From contig NZ_JALPRE010000003.1 in assembly GCF_023195925.1 (NCBI RefSeq), positions 434,001 to 498,000 on the forward strand: 64,000 bases of DNA. The letters are read 5' to 3'. This DNA comes from Aquimarina acroporae (GTDB lineage: Bacteria; Bacteroidota; Bacteroidia; Flavobacteriales; Flavobacteriaceae). Both the position numbers and the translations under genes were made by a program. A model generated the notes under the pieces. The model made no database searches and was not told the origin of the DNA. It saw only the letters and a program-made list of their open reading frames with translations. This document shows positions 38,823 to 47,729 of this stretch, piece after piece. Every line of letters starts with the position of its first letter. Position 1 is the stretch's first letter.

Positions 38823-40196
38823 ATGAAGAAATTTGTATCACTCTTTGCTATTGTAGCAATGCTCTATAGTTGTGGTAAAGGAAACCGCGGAGAGCTAATA
38901 GGAGCACAAGGGAAAAAGTGGCACCCAGAAAAGCCTTACGGAATGGCCCTAATTCCAGGAGGTTCTTTTATCATGGGTAAGTCAGATGATGACAAAGCGG
39001 CGTTAGCAAACGCACCCACCAAAATGGTTACCGTTCGTTCCTTCTACATGGACGAGACCGAAATTACCAATAGTGAGTATCGTCAGTTTGTAAACTGGGT
39101 TCGTGACTCTGTGATTCGAACTCGTTTGGCTATTATGGCAGATGAGCTTGGAAAAGTGCCGGATGATGAAGGTGTCGGAGAGTTTGCTTTCCTTGATGCC
39201 GATACTACCGATATGACACCGTACGAAAAGTATATGTATGAGAATTATAGCGGTATCGGAGAAACTGGTTACGAAGGAAGAAAACTCAACAAAGATGTAG
39301 ATATCATTTGGGATATCGAAGATTACCCCGATGAGTATTATGCTGAAGTAATGGACACGATGTATATTCCATTGGAAGAGTCTTATAATGGAAGGCGAAC
39401 ACTTGACGTAAGTAAGTTTGAGTTCCGTTTTACTTGGATGGATATTCAATCGGCAGCAAGAGCGCGAAAAGGAAGAAGAAAAGACTTCGTAAAAGAAGAG
39501 GTAATAAAGGTATATCCTGATACCACGGTTTGGATCAAAGATTTTAACTATTCATATAATGAGCCTATGCACAACGATTATTTCTGGCATAGTGCTTATG
39601 ACGATTACCCTGTAGTAGGTGTTTCTTGGGAACAAGCTAAGGCTTTCTGCAGATGGAGAACTATTGAGAAAAATACATTCCAAAAGAAAAAAGGTAAGGA
39701 GTTTGTAAATTATTTCAGACTTCCTACAGAAGCCGAATGGGAGTATGCAGCAAGAGGTGGTCTCGAGTCTGCAACTTATCCATGGGGTGGACCTTATGCA
39801 CTAAACGACCGCGGTTGTTTCTTGGCAAACTTTAAACCTCTTAGAGGTAACTACGCAGCAGATAACTTCTTATATACTGTCGAAGCTAAAACATTTGACC
39901 CTAATGATTATAATCTTTATAATATGGCGGGTAATGTTTCTGAGTGGGTACAGTCGTCTTACGATCCTTCAGCATACGAATTTGTGTCATCAATGAACCC
40001 AAATGTTAGTGATGACCAAAACAAACGTAAAGTAGTGCGTGGAGGTTCATGGAAAGATGTTGCTTATTTCCTACAGGTAAGCACCAGAGATTACGAGTAT
40101 GCGGATTCAGCGAGAAGTTATATCGGATTCAGAACCGTACAGGACTACATGGGTACTGACGTGACTGGAGAAGATAATACTCGTAATGATAAATAA
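38823..40196 (+). CDS. gldK: Gliding motility / type IX secretion lipoprotein GldK
   Basis: A 457-residue lipoprotein (signal ending MLYSC, then GKGNRGELIG). The formylglycine-generating-enzyme fold is visible in YGMALIPGGSFIMGKSDDD, FRLPTEAEWEYAARGG, NLYNMAGNVSEWV and RGGSWKDVAYF. The paired catalytic cysteines of true FGEs after RGGSW are missing, in line with a structural role. GldK forms, with GldN, a periplasmic ring under the outer membrane in the T9SS. First gene of gldKLMN, all on the plus strand. The gene is close to family-typical length. Confidence 0.97.
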   Translation: MKKFVSLFAIVAMLYSCGKGNRGELIGAQGKKWHPEKPYGMALIPGGSFIMGKSDDDKAALANAPTKMVTVRSFYMDETEITNSEYRQFVNWVRDSVIRTRLAIMADELGKVPDDEGVGEFAFLDADTTDMTPYEKYMYENYSGIGETGYEGRKLNKDVDIIWDIEDYPDEYYAEVMDTMYIPLEESYNGRRTLDVSKFEFRFTWMDIQSAARARKGRRKDFVKEEVIKVYPDTTVWIKDFNYSYNEPMHNDYFWHSAYDDYPVVGVSWEQAKAFCRWRTIEKNTFQKKKGKEFVNYFRLPTEAEWEYAARGGLESATYPWGGPYALNDRGCFLANFKPLRGNYAADNFLYTVEAKTFDPNDYNLYNMAGNVSEWVQSSYDPSAYEFVSSMNPNVSDDQNKRKVVRGGSWKDVAYFLQVSTRDYEYADSARSYIGFRTVQDYMGTDVTGEDNTRNDK

Positions 40197-40272
40197 GTCC
40201 CAAAATTTTCTATCAACTTAATTACTAACCCTTTTTTTAAAATTTAGATTTAAAAAACAAAACAAATTTATT

Positions 40273-40899
40273 ATGGCAAATTCAAAAGCAAGCAAAAAGT
40301 TAATGAACATGGTATACGGTCTAGGAGCGGCCGTAGTAATTTTAGGTGCACTTTTTAAGATTATGCACTGGCCATTTGGTAACGAAATGCTTATCATTGG
40401 TCTGATTACAGAAGCACTTGTATTTACAGTTTCTGCATTTGAACCAGTAGATGACGAATTAGATTGGTCTCTTGTATACCCAGAGTTAGCTGGAGGTCAA
40501 AAGAAAGATAAAAAGCAAGATACTACTCCAGAAGGATTGTTATCTAAGAAATTAGATGATATGCTTAAAGAAGCTAGAGTAGATTCTAGTCTTATGAGTA
40601 GTTTAGGAGAAAGCATCCGTAACTTCGAAGGTGCTGCAAAAAATATTTCTCCAACTGTAGATGCTATTCAAGGTACTAAAAAGTATAGTGAAGAAATGGC
40701 AAGTGCTGCGTCTCACCTAGAATCTTTAAATAGCTTATACAAAGTTCAATTAGAATCTTCTGCTAAGCAAGCTGAGGCAAACGCTCAAATTGCGGAGAAC
40801 GCTGAGAAACTTAAAGAACAAATGACAAGTCTTGCTAGCAACCTTTCTTCTCTTAATGGAGTATATGGTGGTATGTTAACTGCAATGAACAGAAGTTAA
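40273..40899 (+). CDS. gldL: Type IX secretion motor protein GldL
   Basis: A 208-residue inner-membrane protein with two transmembrane helices (about 15-35 and 40-58: VYGLGAAVVILGALFKIMHW and MLIIGLITEALVFTVSAFEPVDDELDW). A long cytoplasmic helical region follows (SLMSSLGESIRNFEGAAKNI onward). The glutamate in ITEALVF is the conserved membrane acidic residue of the proton-driven GldLM motor. It powers secretion and gliding with GldM. It lies 76 bp after gldK and 48 bp before gldM. Confidence 0.97.
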   Translation: MANSKASKKLMNMVYGLGAAVVILGALFKIMHWPFGNEMLIIGLITEALVFTVSAFEPVDDELDWSLVYPELAGGQKKDKKQDTTPEGLLSKKLDDMLKEARVDSSLMSSLGESIRNFEGAAKNISPTVDAIQGTKKYSEEMASAASHLESLNSLYKVQLESSAKQAEANAQIAENAEKLKEQMTSLASNLSSLNGVYGGMLTAMNRS

Positions 40900-40947
40900 C
40901 ATTAAGTAATTAAAATAATTATATAACTACCAAAATCTAAGAAGAAT

Positions 40948-42495
40948 ATGGCAGGAGGAAAATTGTCCCCAAGGCAGAAGATGATTAACCTGATGTACCT
41001 GGTTTTCATCGCAATGATGGCATTAAATATGTCAAAAGAAGTACTATCGGCTTTCGGTTTGATGAACGAAAAGTTAACATCAGCGAACACGATAGCTACA
41101 GAGCGTAATACTGCATTTATGGCTGGTCTGGCTGAAAAAGTTACAGAACAACCAGAGAAATATACACCGCTTAAGGAAAAAGCTGATCAAATTAGTTCGC
41201 TTTCAAATGACTTCAATAGTTATATTGAGCAATTGAAAGCTGAGATTTTGCAAGGTACAGATGATCCAACAGATTATGAAACTATGGATAAGTCTGTGAC
41301 ATTAGATCAAAAGTTCTTTGAAGGAGGTAATAAAACAGCAGCAGCTGAAGAATTTGTTACCAAAATAAATACGTATAGAGAGGGAGTAACCTCTGCAATA
41401 CGTAGTGTAAAAGAGGTTGATGCTGAAGTTGCAAATGACGTTGACAAAACATTTGCTACTGGAGAGGTAAGAAATAGAGATAATAGACCTGTAGACTGGT
41501 TGAAGTATAACTTCGAAGGTTTCCCAATGGTTGCTTCTTTAACAAAACTTACTCAAATGCAAGCAGATGTTAAGACTACAGAAAGCAAAGTACTTTCTGC
41601 ATTATTAGCAGGACAGCAAGCTTCAGAACTTTCTTTTAGTAACTATGAGGCGATCGTAGTACCAGACAAAACTGCTTTCTTTAGTGGAGAGAAGTTTAAA
41701 GGTAGAATCGTTTTAGGTCGTTTTGATGCAACGCTTAAGCCAACCAAAGTAATGGTTAATGGTAAAGAGCAAACTGAAGTTCAGAATGGTCAGATTATGC
41801 TTGATTTCCCAGCAGGTAATGTTGGAGAAAGAGAAGTAAAAGGTGAATTAGAATTCAAAGAAGGTGATTCAATTGTGAAAATACCTATCCAGAGTTCTTA
41901 TGCGGTAATTCCTAAGCCAAATTCTGCGGTAATCTCGGCAGATAAAATGAACGTGGTATACCGTGGTGTAAATAACCCAATGACAATTTCGATTCCTGGA
42001 GTTCCTGCAGTTAATGCTACTGCACCTGGTTTAAGAAAAGTGGGTGGTGCTGGAAAATACATGATGAATGTTACTGCAGTAAAAGCACGTGAGGTAAGTA
42101 TCAAGGTTAGTGGTAAGTTACCTAATGGTTCTTCTGTGAGTGATAGTAAGAAATTTAGAATTAAGGATATACCAAGACCAGTTGGAACTGTTCGTGGTGA
42201 AGATGGATCTATCAAAATGGCGAGAAATGCTTTAGGTATTTCTTCTATCGGAGCGATACTTCCTGATTTCGATTTCGACATTAAGCTTAAAGTAACAGGA
42301 TTTAAATTTAAGGTAGAAGGACAACCAACAGTTAGTGTTCGTGGTGGTAGATTAGATTCTAAAGCAAAATCTGCACTTCGTAAGGCTAAGAGAGGTTCTT
42401 CTGTACAGATTATTGATATAAAAGCACAGTTAACGACAAATGCTGGATATAAATTGAAGAAGATTTCTCCGGTAATTGTTGAGTTAACAAATTAA
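40948..42495 (+). CDS. gldM: Type IX secretion motor protein GldM
   Basis: A 515-residue protein with one N-terminal transmembrane helix (KMINLMYLVFIAMMALNMSKEVLSAFG), the rest periplasmic. A helical first domain (about 35-220) is followed by several beta-rich domains; the last ends with KLKKISPVIVELTN. GldM dimers sit in a GldL pentamer and transmit motion to the GldKN ring across the periplasm. Start and length fit the family. It lies 17 bp before gldN. Confidence 0.97.
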   Translation: MAGGKLSPRQKMINLMYLVFIAMMALNMSKEVLSAFGLMNEKLTSANTIATERNTAFMAGLAEKVTEQPEKYTPLKEKADQISSLSNDFNSYIEQLKAEILQGTDDPTDYETMDKSVTLDQKFFEGGNKTAAAEEFVTKINTYREGVTSAIRSVKEVDAEVANDVDKTFATGEVRNRDNRPVDWLKYNFEGFPMVASLTKLTQMQADVKTTESKVLSALLAGQQASELSFSNYEAIVVPDKTAFFSGEKFKGRIVLGRFDATLKPTKVMVNGKEQTEVQNGQIMLDFPAGNVGEREVKGELEFKEGDSIVKIPIQSSYAVIPKPNSAVISADKMNVVYRGVNNPMTISIPGVPAVNATAPGLRKVGGAGKYMMNVTAVKAREVSIKVSGKLPNGSSVSDSKKFRIKDIPRPVGTVRGEDGSIKMARNALGISSIGAILPDFDFDIKLKVTGFKFKVEGQPTVSVRGGRLDSKAKSALRKAKRGSSVQIIDIKAQLTTNAGYKLKKISPVIVELTN

Positions 42496-42512
42496 AATAA
42501 ACCAAATTAGTT

Positions 42513-43403
42513 ATGAATTTGAAAAATTTTGTATTCACCGTTATAGGATTGGCTGTTTCCTGCCTTTCATATGGCCAGACGAATCCGTTAAATGCGGCGC
42601 AGCCTAGCGATATTGGAAAGAAGACACAGGAGCAGATCATGTATGATAATGATCACCCATTAGAATATGGTTATGTTGACAAACGTGATGTATTATGGGC
42701 TAAGACAACTTGGGAAACCATAGATCTTGATGAAAGAATCAATTTTCCATTGTACTATCCTATTGATACAAATAATATTGATTCTAGTCGTCGTTCTTTA
42801 TATGATGTACTAGTAAGCAATATTAAAAACGGTAAAATCAAGAGTATATATTCAGATTCATACTTTACTGAAACTCGTACTTTTCAGGATCTTGAGTCTA
42901 CAATGTCAAAAATTGATACTACAGATTTAGGATATGAGCAATATAATGCAGGTGAAGAAGTTGATCCTCAATATATCAATAGAAGAGATATTACTTCTGC
43001 AGATATTACAGAGTACAAAATAAGAGGATATTGGTATTTCGATAAGCGTCAGGGAGAATTAAGATATAGATTGCTAGGTATAGCGCCTGTAGCTCCAGAC
43101 GTAAACTTCATCGACGATGATGAGCCAGATATGGTAGCATTATTTTGGGTATGGTACCCAGATGTAAGAGAAATTCTTCATAATGCATCAGCTTTCAATC
43201 GTAGAAATACATCAATGCCTTTTACTTTAGATCATATTCTTAATGCTCGGCGATTTAACTCTATTATCTATAAAGAAGATAATGAGCAAGGTGACCGAGA
43301 GATTAAAGATTATATCGTAGATAATGCTTTAATGCAACTTCTGGAGAGTGAGAGAATCAAGGAAAGTATTCGAAATTTCGAAATGGATATGTGGAGTTAC
43401 TAA
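42513..43403 (+). CDS. gldN: Type IX secretion ring protein GldN
   Basis: A 296-residue periplasmic protein with a signal peptide (NFVFTVIGLAVSCLSYGQ). The segment DKRDVLWAKTTWETIDLDERINFPLYYPID and later WYFDKRQGELRYRLLGIAP are typical of GldN (PorN). It binds GldK in the outer-membrane-associated ring. Last gene of the operon, followed after 27 bp by a terminator. The other T9SS genes (for example sprA, sprE, sprT, gldJ) are not in this window. Confidence 0.97.
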   Translation: MNLKNFVFTVIGLAVSCLSYGQTNPLNAAQPSDIGKKTQEQIMYDNDHPLEYGYVDKRDVLWAKTTWETIDLDERINFPLYYPIDTNNIDSSRRSLYDVLVSNIKNGKIKSIYSDSYFTETRTFQDLESTMSKIDTTDLGYEQYNAGEEVDPQYINRRDITSADITEYKIRGYWYFDKRQGELRYRLLGIAPVAPDVNFIDDDEPDMVALFWVWYPDVREILHNASAFNRRNTSMPFTLDHILNARRFNSIIYKEDNEQGDREIKDYIVDNALMQLLESERIKESIRNFEMDMWSY

Positions 43404-43430
43404 TCTAGATAGCACTACATAATTGTTATA

Positions 43431-43460
43431 AAAAACGCCCGACTTTAGTTGGGCGTTTTT
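43431..43460 (+). terminator. Terminator of the gldKLMN operon
   Basis: A 10-bp stem AAAAACGCCC / GGGCGTTTTT, extended by a few weaker pairs, followed by a T-rich tract. Confidence 0.88.
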
Positions 43461-43461
43461 A

Positions 43462-43469
43462 TATTTTTG
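43462..43469 (+). promoter_or_regulatory. -7 box abutting the FAD-oxidoreductase start
   Basis: TATTTTTG directly after the terminator stem and 4 nt before the ATG at 43474. Part of it is also the terminator's T tract, so the match could be incidental. Confidence 0.3.
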
Positions 43470-43473
43470 TGCT

Positions 43474-44520
43474 ATGTTAGATTATATCATTGTTGGTTTT
43501 GGTTTATCAGGCTTATCGTTTGTCGAGAGACTGGAGAAAGAGGGTAAAACGTATATTGTGTTTGAAGATGGATCACAAAAATCATCTCGTGTAGCTGGAG
43601 GGTTATACAATCCTGTTATCTTAAAGCGTTTTACTGCTGCCTGGCAAGCAGTTGAACAATTAGAAAAAGCAGTTCCTTTTTATCAAAGTATAGAAGCTAA
43701 GCTCAATAAAAAGCTTATATTTCCCCTTCCTATTTACAGGAGGTTTAACTCTGTTGAAGAACAGAATACATGGTTTGAAGCTTGTGACAAGCCGGTTCTT
43801 GAACGGTTTTTATCTGCAAATTTGCTTACGAATTCAAATACGGGATTAGATATACCATATCATTTTGGAGAGGTAAAAGGAACAGGAAGAATAGATATAC
43901 AGCAAATGTTGTCCTTGTATTTACAGTATATCGATACTAAAGAAAGCCTTAAAAAAGAGGTTTTTGAGTATGATCAGCTTCAGATAGAAAAGGAATATGT
44001 GGTTTATAAAGGTTTTCAAGCTAGACACATTGTTTTTTGCGAAGGATTTGGAGTGAAAAACAATCCGTTTTTTAACTATTTACCTTTAGTAGGAAATAAA
44101 GGAGAGTATCTCATTATTAAATCTGAAAAATTAAAGCTTAACGAGGCAGTTAAGTCATCTGTATTTATTATTCCGTTAAGGAATGATCTTTATAAGGTAG
44201 GTGCAACATATAATAACAAGGATAAAACACCCGAAATTACGACAGAGGCAAAAGAAGAACTACAAAAAAAGCTTAATACAGTTTTAAGGGCTCCCTATGA
44301 AGTTGTAGATCAAGTTAGCGGTATTCGTCCTACGGTACGAGATAGAAGGCCTTTGTTAGGTACGCATCCTGTGCATAAAAATGTTCATATCCTAAATGGT
44401 TTAGGAAGCAGAGGTATCTTAATAGGCCCTACAGTTGGAGAGCATTTGTTTAATTTTATAGAACAAGGTACCCCTTTGGAACCATCAATTAGTATAGAGA
44501 GATTTAAAGAATTAAGATGA
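43474..44520 (+). CDS. FAD-dependent oxidoreductase (DAO family)
   Basis: A 348-residue flavoprotein. The dinucleotide-binding fold is at the N-terminus (DYIIVGFGLSGLSFVERLE, then the acidic strand end VFEDG). The C-terminal DAO pattern includes YKVGATYNNKD, VSGIRPTVRDRRPLLG and LNGLGSRGILIGP, the last closing the FAD site. The family oxidises amines or amino acids (D-amino-acid oxidase, glycine oxidase, MnmC-like). The substrate cannot be assigned. No signal peptide, so cytoplasmic. The stop overlaps the convergent DUF983 gene by 9 bp. Confidence 0.85.
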   Translation: MLDYIIVGFGLSGLSFVERLEKEGKTYIVFEDGSQKSSRVAGGLYNPVILKRFTAAWQAVEQLEKAVPFYQSIEAKLNKKLIFPLPIYRRFNSVEEQNTWFEACDKPVLERFLSANLLTNSNTGLDIPYHFGEVKGTGRIDIQQMLSLYLQYIDTKESLKKEVFEYDQLQIEKEYVVYKGFQARHIVFCEGFGVKNNPFFNYLPLVGNKGEYLIIKSEKLKLNEAVKSSVFIIPLRNDLYKVGATYNNKDKTPEITTEAKEELQKKLNTVLRAPYEVVDQVSGIRPTVRDRRPLLGTHPVHKNVHILNGLGSRGILIGPTVGEHLFNFIEQGTPLEPSISIERFKELR

Positions 44521-44901
44521 TAAGCTCTTTTCTTTGTTGTAGTGCATAAAGAGGTTAATCCATATGTTTCTGGCTAATCTCATAATTATGGGCATGAAAA
44601 CAACCAAAGTTCCTACAATTACAAAAAAGGTGTTCAAAAGATTGAGTTCAAAAAATAGATTAGCAATTACAAATGCGGCTACTGCAAATGCAATTCCCAC
44701 CCCATAACTCACATACATCGCACCATAAAAGAAAGAAGGCTCTATTTTATATTTCGTACCACAGTGACTGCATCTTTCTTGCATTTTAAGGGTGTCATTC
44801 AACTTATAAGGATTACTGTTTTGGTACATGCTTTCGTGTTGGCATACAGGACAACTCCCCGTGAGTATGCTGTATATTTTTGTGCCTTTAAATAAGTTCA
44901 T
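44512..44901 (-). CDS. DUF983 membrane protein with zinc-ribbon-like cysteines
   Basis: About 129 residues. The N-terminal half has two CxxC pairs (GSCPVCQHESM and ERCSHCGTKYK), likely binding zinc. The C-terminal half has two transmembrane helices (YVSYGVGIAFAVAAFVIANLF and TFFVIVGTLVVFMPIIMRLAR). This is the DUF983 layout; function unknown. I chose the ATG at 44901, which sits 22 nt after a good -7 box; the longer frame to 44925 would begin inside that promoter. Divergent from the ABC-F gene and convergent, with 9 bp overlap, with the FAD oxidoreductase gene. Confidence 0.85.
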   Translation of the reverse strand: MNLFKGTKIYSILTGSCPVCQHESMYQNSNPYKLNDTLKMQERCSHCGTKYKIEPSFFYGAMYVSYGVGIAFAVAAFVIANLFFELNLLNTFFVIVGTLVVFMPIIMRLARNIWINLFMHYNKEKSLSS

Positions 44902-44922
44902 AACCGTATTTTTATGATAACA

Positions 44923-44955
44923 CAAAATTAGTCATCTTTGCACAAAATATTCAAA
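44923..44955 (-). promoter_or_regulatory. Predicted DUF983 promoter, overlapping the ABC-F promoter region
   Basis: On the minus strand TTTG (44952-44955), 21 nt, TAATTTTG (44923-44930). On the plus strand a near-match CATCTTTG (44933-44940) precedes the ABC-F ATG, so the two promoters overlap. Confidence 0.5.
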
Positions 44956-44960
44956 AGCTG

Positions 44961-46880
44961 ATGTTAAACATACACAACTTATCGATATCTTTTGGAGGAG
45001 AATATCTTTTTGAAGAAATAAGCTTTAGACTCAATGCAGGGGATAGAGTTGGATTGATTGGGAAAAATGGAGCGGGTAAGTCAACCATGTTAAAAATTTT
45101 ATCTAAAGAGCAAGAGCCAGATTCAGGGCAGATTGCTATGGATAAAGAGGTGAAAATTGGCTTTTTAAAACAAGATATCGACTTTGTACTCGGTAGAACG
45201 GTTCTAGATGAAGCTTATGAAGCTTTTGTCGAAATTAAGAAAGCAGAGCGACAAATAGATCATATTAACGCTCAGCTTGCAGAACGAACCGATTATGAAA
45301 GTACCTCCTATAATGATCTAATTACAGAGCTAAGTGATCTTACACAGCATTATGAAATATTAGGAGGATATAATTACCAGGGAGAAACTGAGAGAGTATT
45401 ACAAGGACTTGGTTTTGTTAGAGAAGATTTTGGAAAATTAACTGATACTTTTTCTGGAGGATGGCGAATGCGCATCGAACTGGCGAAGTTATTGCTTCAA
45501 AATAACGATGTATTATTGTTAGATGAGCCTACCAACCATTTAGATATTGAATCGATTATATGGTTAGAAGGTTTTTTAAAAAATTATTCTGGAGTTGTAG
45601 TTATCGTTTCTCACGATAAAATGTTCTTAGATAATGTTACCAATAGAACTATAGAAATATCGCTGGGTCGTATTTACGATTACAATACCTCATATTCTAA
45701 GTATCTGGTATTAAGAAAAGAAATGCGCGAGCAACAACTCGCTGCTCAAAAAAATCAGTCAAAACAAATTGAGCAAACCGAAAAGCTTATTGAAAAATTC
45801 AGAGCAAAAGCTAGTAAAGCCTCAATGGCCCAATCTCTAATAAAAAAACTAGATAAAATTGATCGTATCGAGGTAGATGAAGATGATAATGCGGTTATGA
45901 ATGTAAGCTTTCCTGTCAGTATTCAGCCTGGTAAAGTGGTTATAGAAGCAGAAAGTGTTGGCAAGTCTTACGGAGAAAAACAAGTATTAAACGATATCGA
46001 TCTTTTGGTCGAAAGAGGTTCGAAAATTGCTTTTGTAGGGCAGAATGGACAAGGAAAAACAACGCTGGCAAAGATAATCATAGATGAAATATCTCACGAA
46101 GGAATGCTAAAACTTGGGCATAATGTACAGATCGGATACTTTGCTCAAAACCAATCAGAATATTTAGAAGGAGAGATCACCATTCATGAAACCATGATCA
46201 ATGCCGCTAATGAAAAAAATCGTAGTAAGGTTCGTGATATGTTGGGTGCATTTTTGTTTAGAGGGGATGATGTAGACAAGAAGGTAAAAGTTTTATCTGG
46301 AGGAGAAAGAAATCGTTTGGCCCTTTGTAAAATGTTATTGGAGCCATTTAATGTTTTGGTAATGGATGAACCCACCAACCACCTGGATATTAAATCTAAA
46401 AATGTATTAAAAGAGGCCTTGAAAAGTTTTGAAGGAACTTTGATCCTCGTATCTCACGATAGGGACTTTCTTCAAGGGCTTACCAATACGGTTTATGAGT
46501 TTAAAGACAGAAAGATTAAGGAGTATTTGGGAGATATCGATTTTTATCTGGAACAACGTAGCGTTGATGACTTAAGGGATATTGAGAAAAAGGACAAGCA
46601 GCTTAAAGAAGTTTCTACTACCAAGGAGACGGCAAAGCAATCGTATGAAGATCAAAAAAAGCTAAAATCCTTAAATAATAAACTGAGCAACATAGAGGCT
46701 AAGATTAATAAATTGGAAAAAGAGATTAAAGAAATTGATGTAGAATTAGCTATAAATTATGATAAAACCATAGCACAATCCAATTTTTTTGATAACTACC
46801 AAGCCAAAAAAGATCAGTTAAACAATTTAATGGAAGATTGGGAAACGCTTCAGGAAGAAATAGACATAATGACCTCTTAA
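44961..46880 (+). CDS. ABC-F family ATPase
   Basis: A 639-residue cytoplasmic protein with two ABC domains and no membrane segment. It has Walker A motifs GKNGAGKST (near 35) and GQNGQGKTT (near 360), signature motifs FSGGWRMRIELAK and LSGGERNRLALCK, and two Walker B LDEPTNHLD/MDEPTNHLD motifs. The linker between the domains matches the P-site-tRNA-interaction motif region. A coiled-coil C-terminal domain (KKLKSLNNKLSNIEAKINKLEKEIK) resembles Uup/YdiF-type members. ABC-F proteins act on the ribosome to relieve stalling or, in some cases, give antibiotic resistance. A housekeeping role is more likely here. Confidence 0.93.
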   Translation: MLNIHNLSISFGGEYLFEEISFRLNAGDRVGLIGKNGAGKSTMLKILSKEQEPDSGQIAMDKEVKIGFLKQDIDFVLGRTVLDEAYEAFVEIKKAERQIDHINAQLAERTDYESTSYNDLITELSDLTQHYEILGGYNYQGETERVLQGLGFVREDFGKLTDTFSGGWRMRIELAKLLLQNNDVLLLDEPTNHLDIESIIWLEGFLKNYSGVVVIVSHDKMFLDNVTNRTIEISLGRIYDYNTSYSKYLVLRKEMREQQLAAQKNQSKQIEQTEKLIEKFRAKASKASMAQSLIKKLDKIDRIEVDEDDNAVMNVSFPVSIQPGKVVIEAESVGKSYGEKQVLNDIDLLVERGSKIAFVGQNGQGKTTLAKIIIDEISHEGMLKLGHNVQIGYFAQNQSEYLEGEITIHETMINAANEKNRSKVRDMLGAFLFRGDDVDKKVKVLSGGERNRLALCKMLLEPFNVLVMDEPTNHLDIKSKNVLKEALKSFEGTLILVSHDRDFLQGLTNTVYEFKDRKIKEYLGDIDFYLEQRSVDDLRDIEKKDKQLKEVSTTKETAKQSYEDQKKLKSLNNKLSNIEAKINKLEKEIKEIDVELAINYDKTIAQSNFFDNYQAKKDQLNNLMEDWETLQEEIDIMTS

Positions 46881-47066
46881 CAGAAAACATCAATTTTTAT
46901 TGAATTCTTAATTTGGGCTCTTTAAAATAATAATTTAATAGTGCTTTTCATTCTTTTTTGAGAATTGATTATAAAGAAGGTCTTTCTGCTAAAATTACTT
47001 AAAAACAGTATGTTACTTTTACGATATTTTTATGTTGTCTAACCTGTTCAACTTAATTTTTATAGA

Positions 47067-47074
47067 TATTTTTG
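47067..47074 (+). promoter_or_regulatory. Predicted marR-family gene -7 box
   Basis: TATTTTTG, 26 nt before the ATG at 47101; the -33 element is not clear. Confidence 0.35.
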
Positions 47075-47100
47075 TAGCTGGAAATTAAACAACAGTATTT

Positions 47101-47559
47101 ATGAATAATACAAAAGTCATCGACTTGAATGCTCATGCCTTATCTTGGGTAGGTAAGATTCACTACGACTTTGGGTTTTTAGTACAAAAGGCATTTCAAG
47201 AAAACGGTTTAGATCTTTCTAAAGAACAATGGAGTGTTTTGAAAAGATTAAATGTAAATGACGGACAGCCCCAAAACGATCTGGCATTCATTACGCATAG
47301 AGATAAAACATCTATGACCAGATTGGTGAATACTATGGAAAGTAAAGGCCTGGTAGTTAGAAAAAGTGATGAAAACGATAGAAGAGTAAATAGAATTTTC
47401 TTAACCGATTATGGTAAAGAAGTAGTAGAAAAAGTTCAACCAATCATGTATGATCTAATTCCTGCTGTTCAAGATACTCTTAGTGAAGAAGAGATAGAAA
47501 CACTAATAACAGCTCTTAAGAAAATTAGGGAAAAAATCTCTGACATAGCTGAAGATTAG
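47101..47559 (+). CDS. MarR-family transcriptional regulator
   Basis: A 152-residue winged-helix protein. The DNA-binding part (EQWSVLKRLNVNDGQPQNDLAFITHRDKTSMTRLVNTMESKGLVVRKSDENDRRVNRIFLT) has the usual helix-turn-helix followed by the wing with the DxRR motif. Flanking helices form the dimer interface. It is followed by a terminator and then by the RND efflux operon on the same strand, so it is probably the local repressor responding to a small toxic compound. The ligand is unknown. Confidence 0.92.
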   Translation: MNNTKVIDLNAHALSWVGKIHYDFGFLVQKAFQENGLDLSKEQWSVLKRLNVNDGQPQNDLAFITHRDKTSMTRLVNTMESKGLVVRKSDENDRRVNRIFLTDYGKEVVEKVQPIMYDLIPAVQDTLSEEEIETLITALKKIREKISDIAED

Positions 47560-47585
47560 TATAGAGTTAAAATAGTATATTATTG

Positions 47586-47616
47586 AAAAACACCTGTTTA
47601 CGGGTGTTTTTTTTGT
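47586..47616 (+). terminator. Terminator after the marR-family gene
   Basis: AAAAACACC stem with GGTGTTTTT, plus two inner pairs, and a run of T residues. It separates the regulator from the efflux operon. Confidence 0.85.
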
Positions 47617-47719
47617 TTTGATCTACTTAAAATACTGTAAACTAAGTTTTATGAGTTCTTTAACTGCATGAAAACAACGGTGTTGATAGTTTTGTAGGCG
47701 ATTTCATACCTAATGAATC

Positions 47720-47727
47720 TAAATTTG
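47720..47727 (+). promoter_or_regulatory. -7 box of the efflux operon, next to the start codon
   Basis: TAAATTTG ends 2 nt before the ATG at 47730; a TTTG at 47691-47694 is 25 nt upstream. If functional, transcription would begin at or in the start codon. Confidence 0.4.
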
Positions 47728-47729
47728 CT

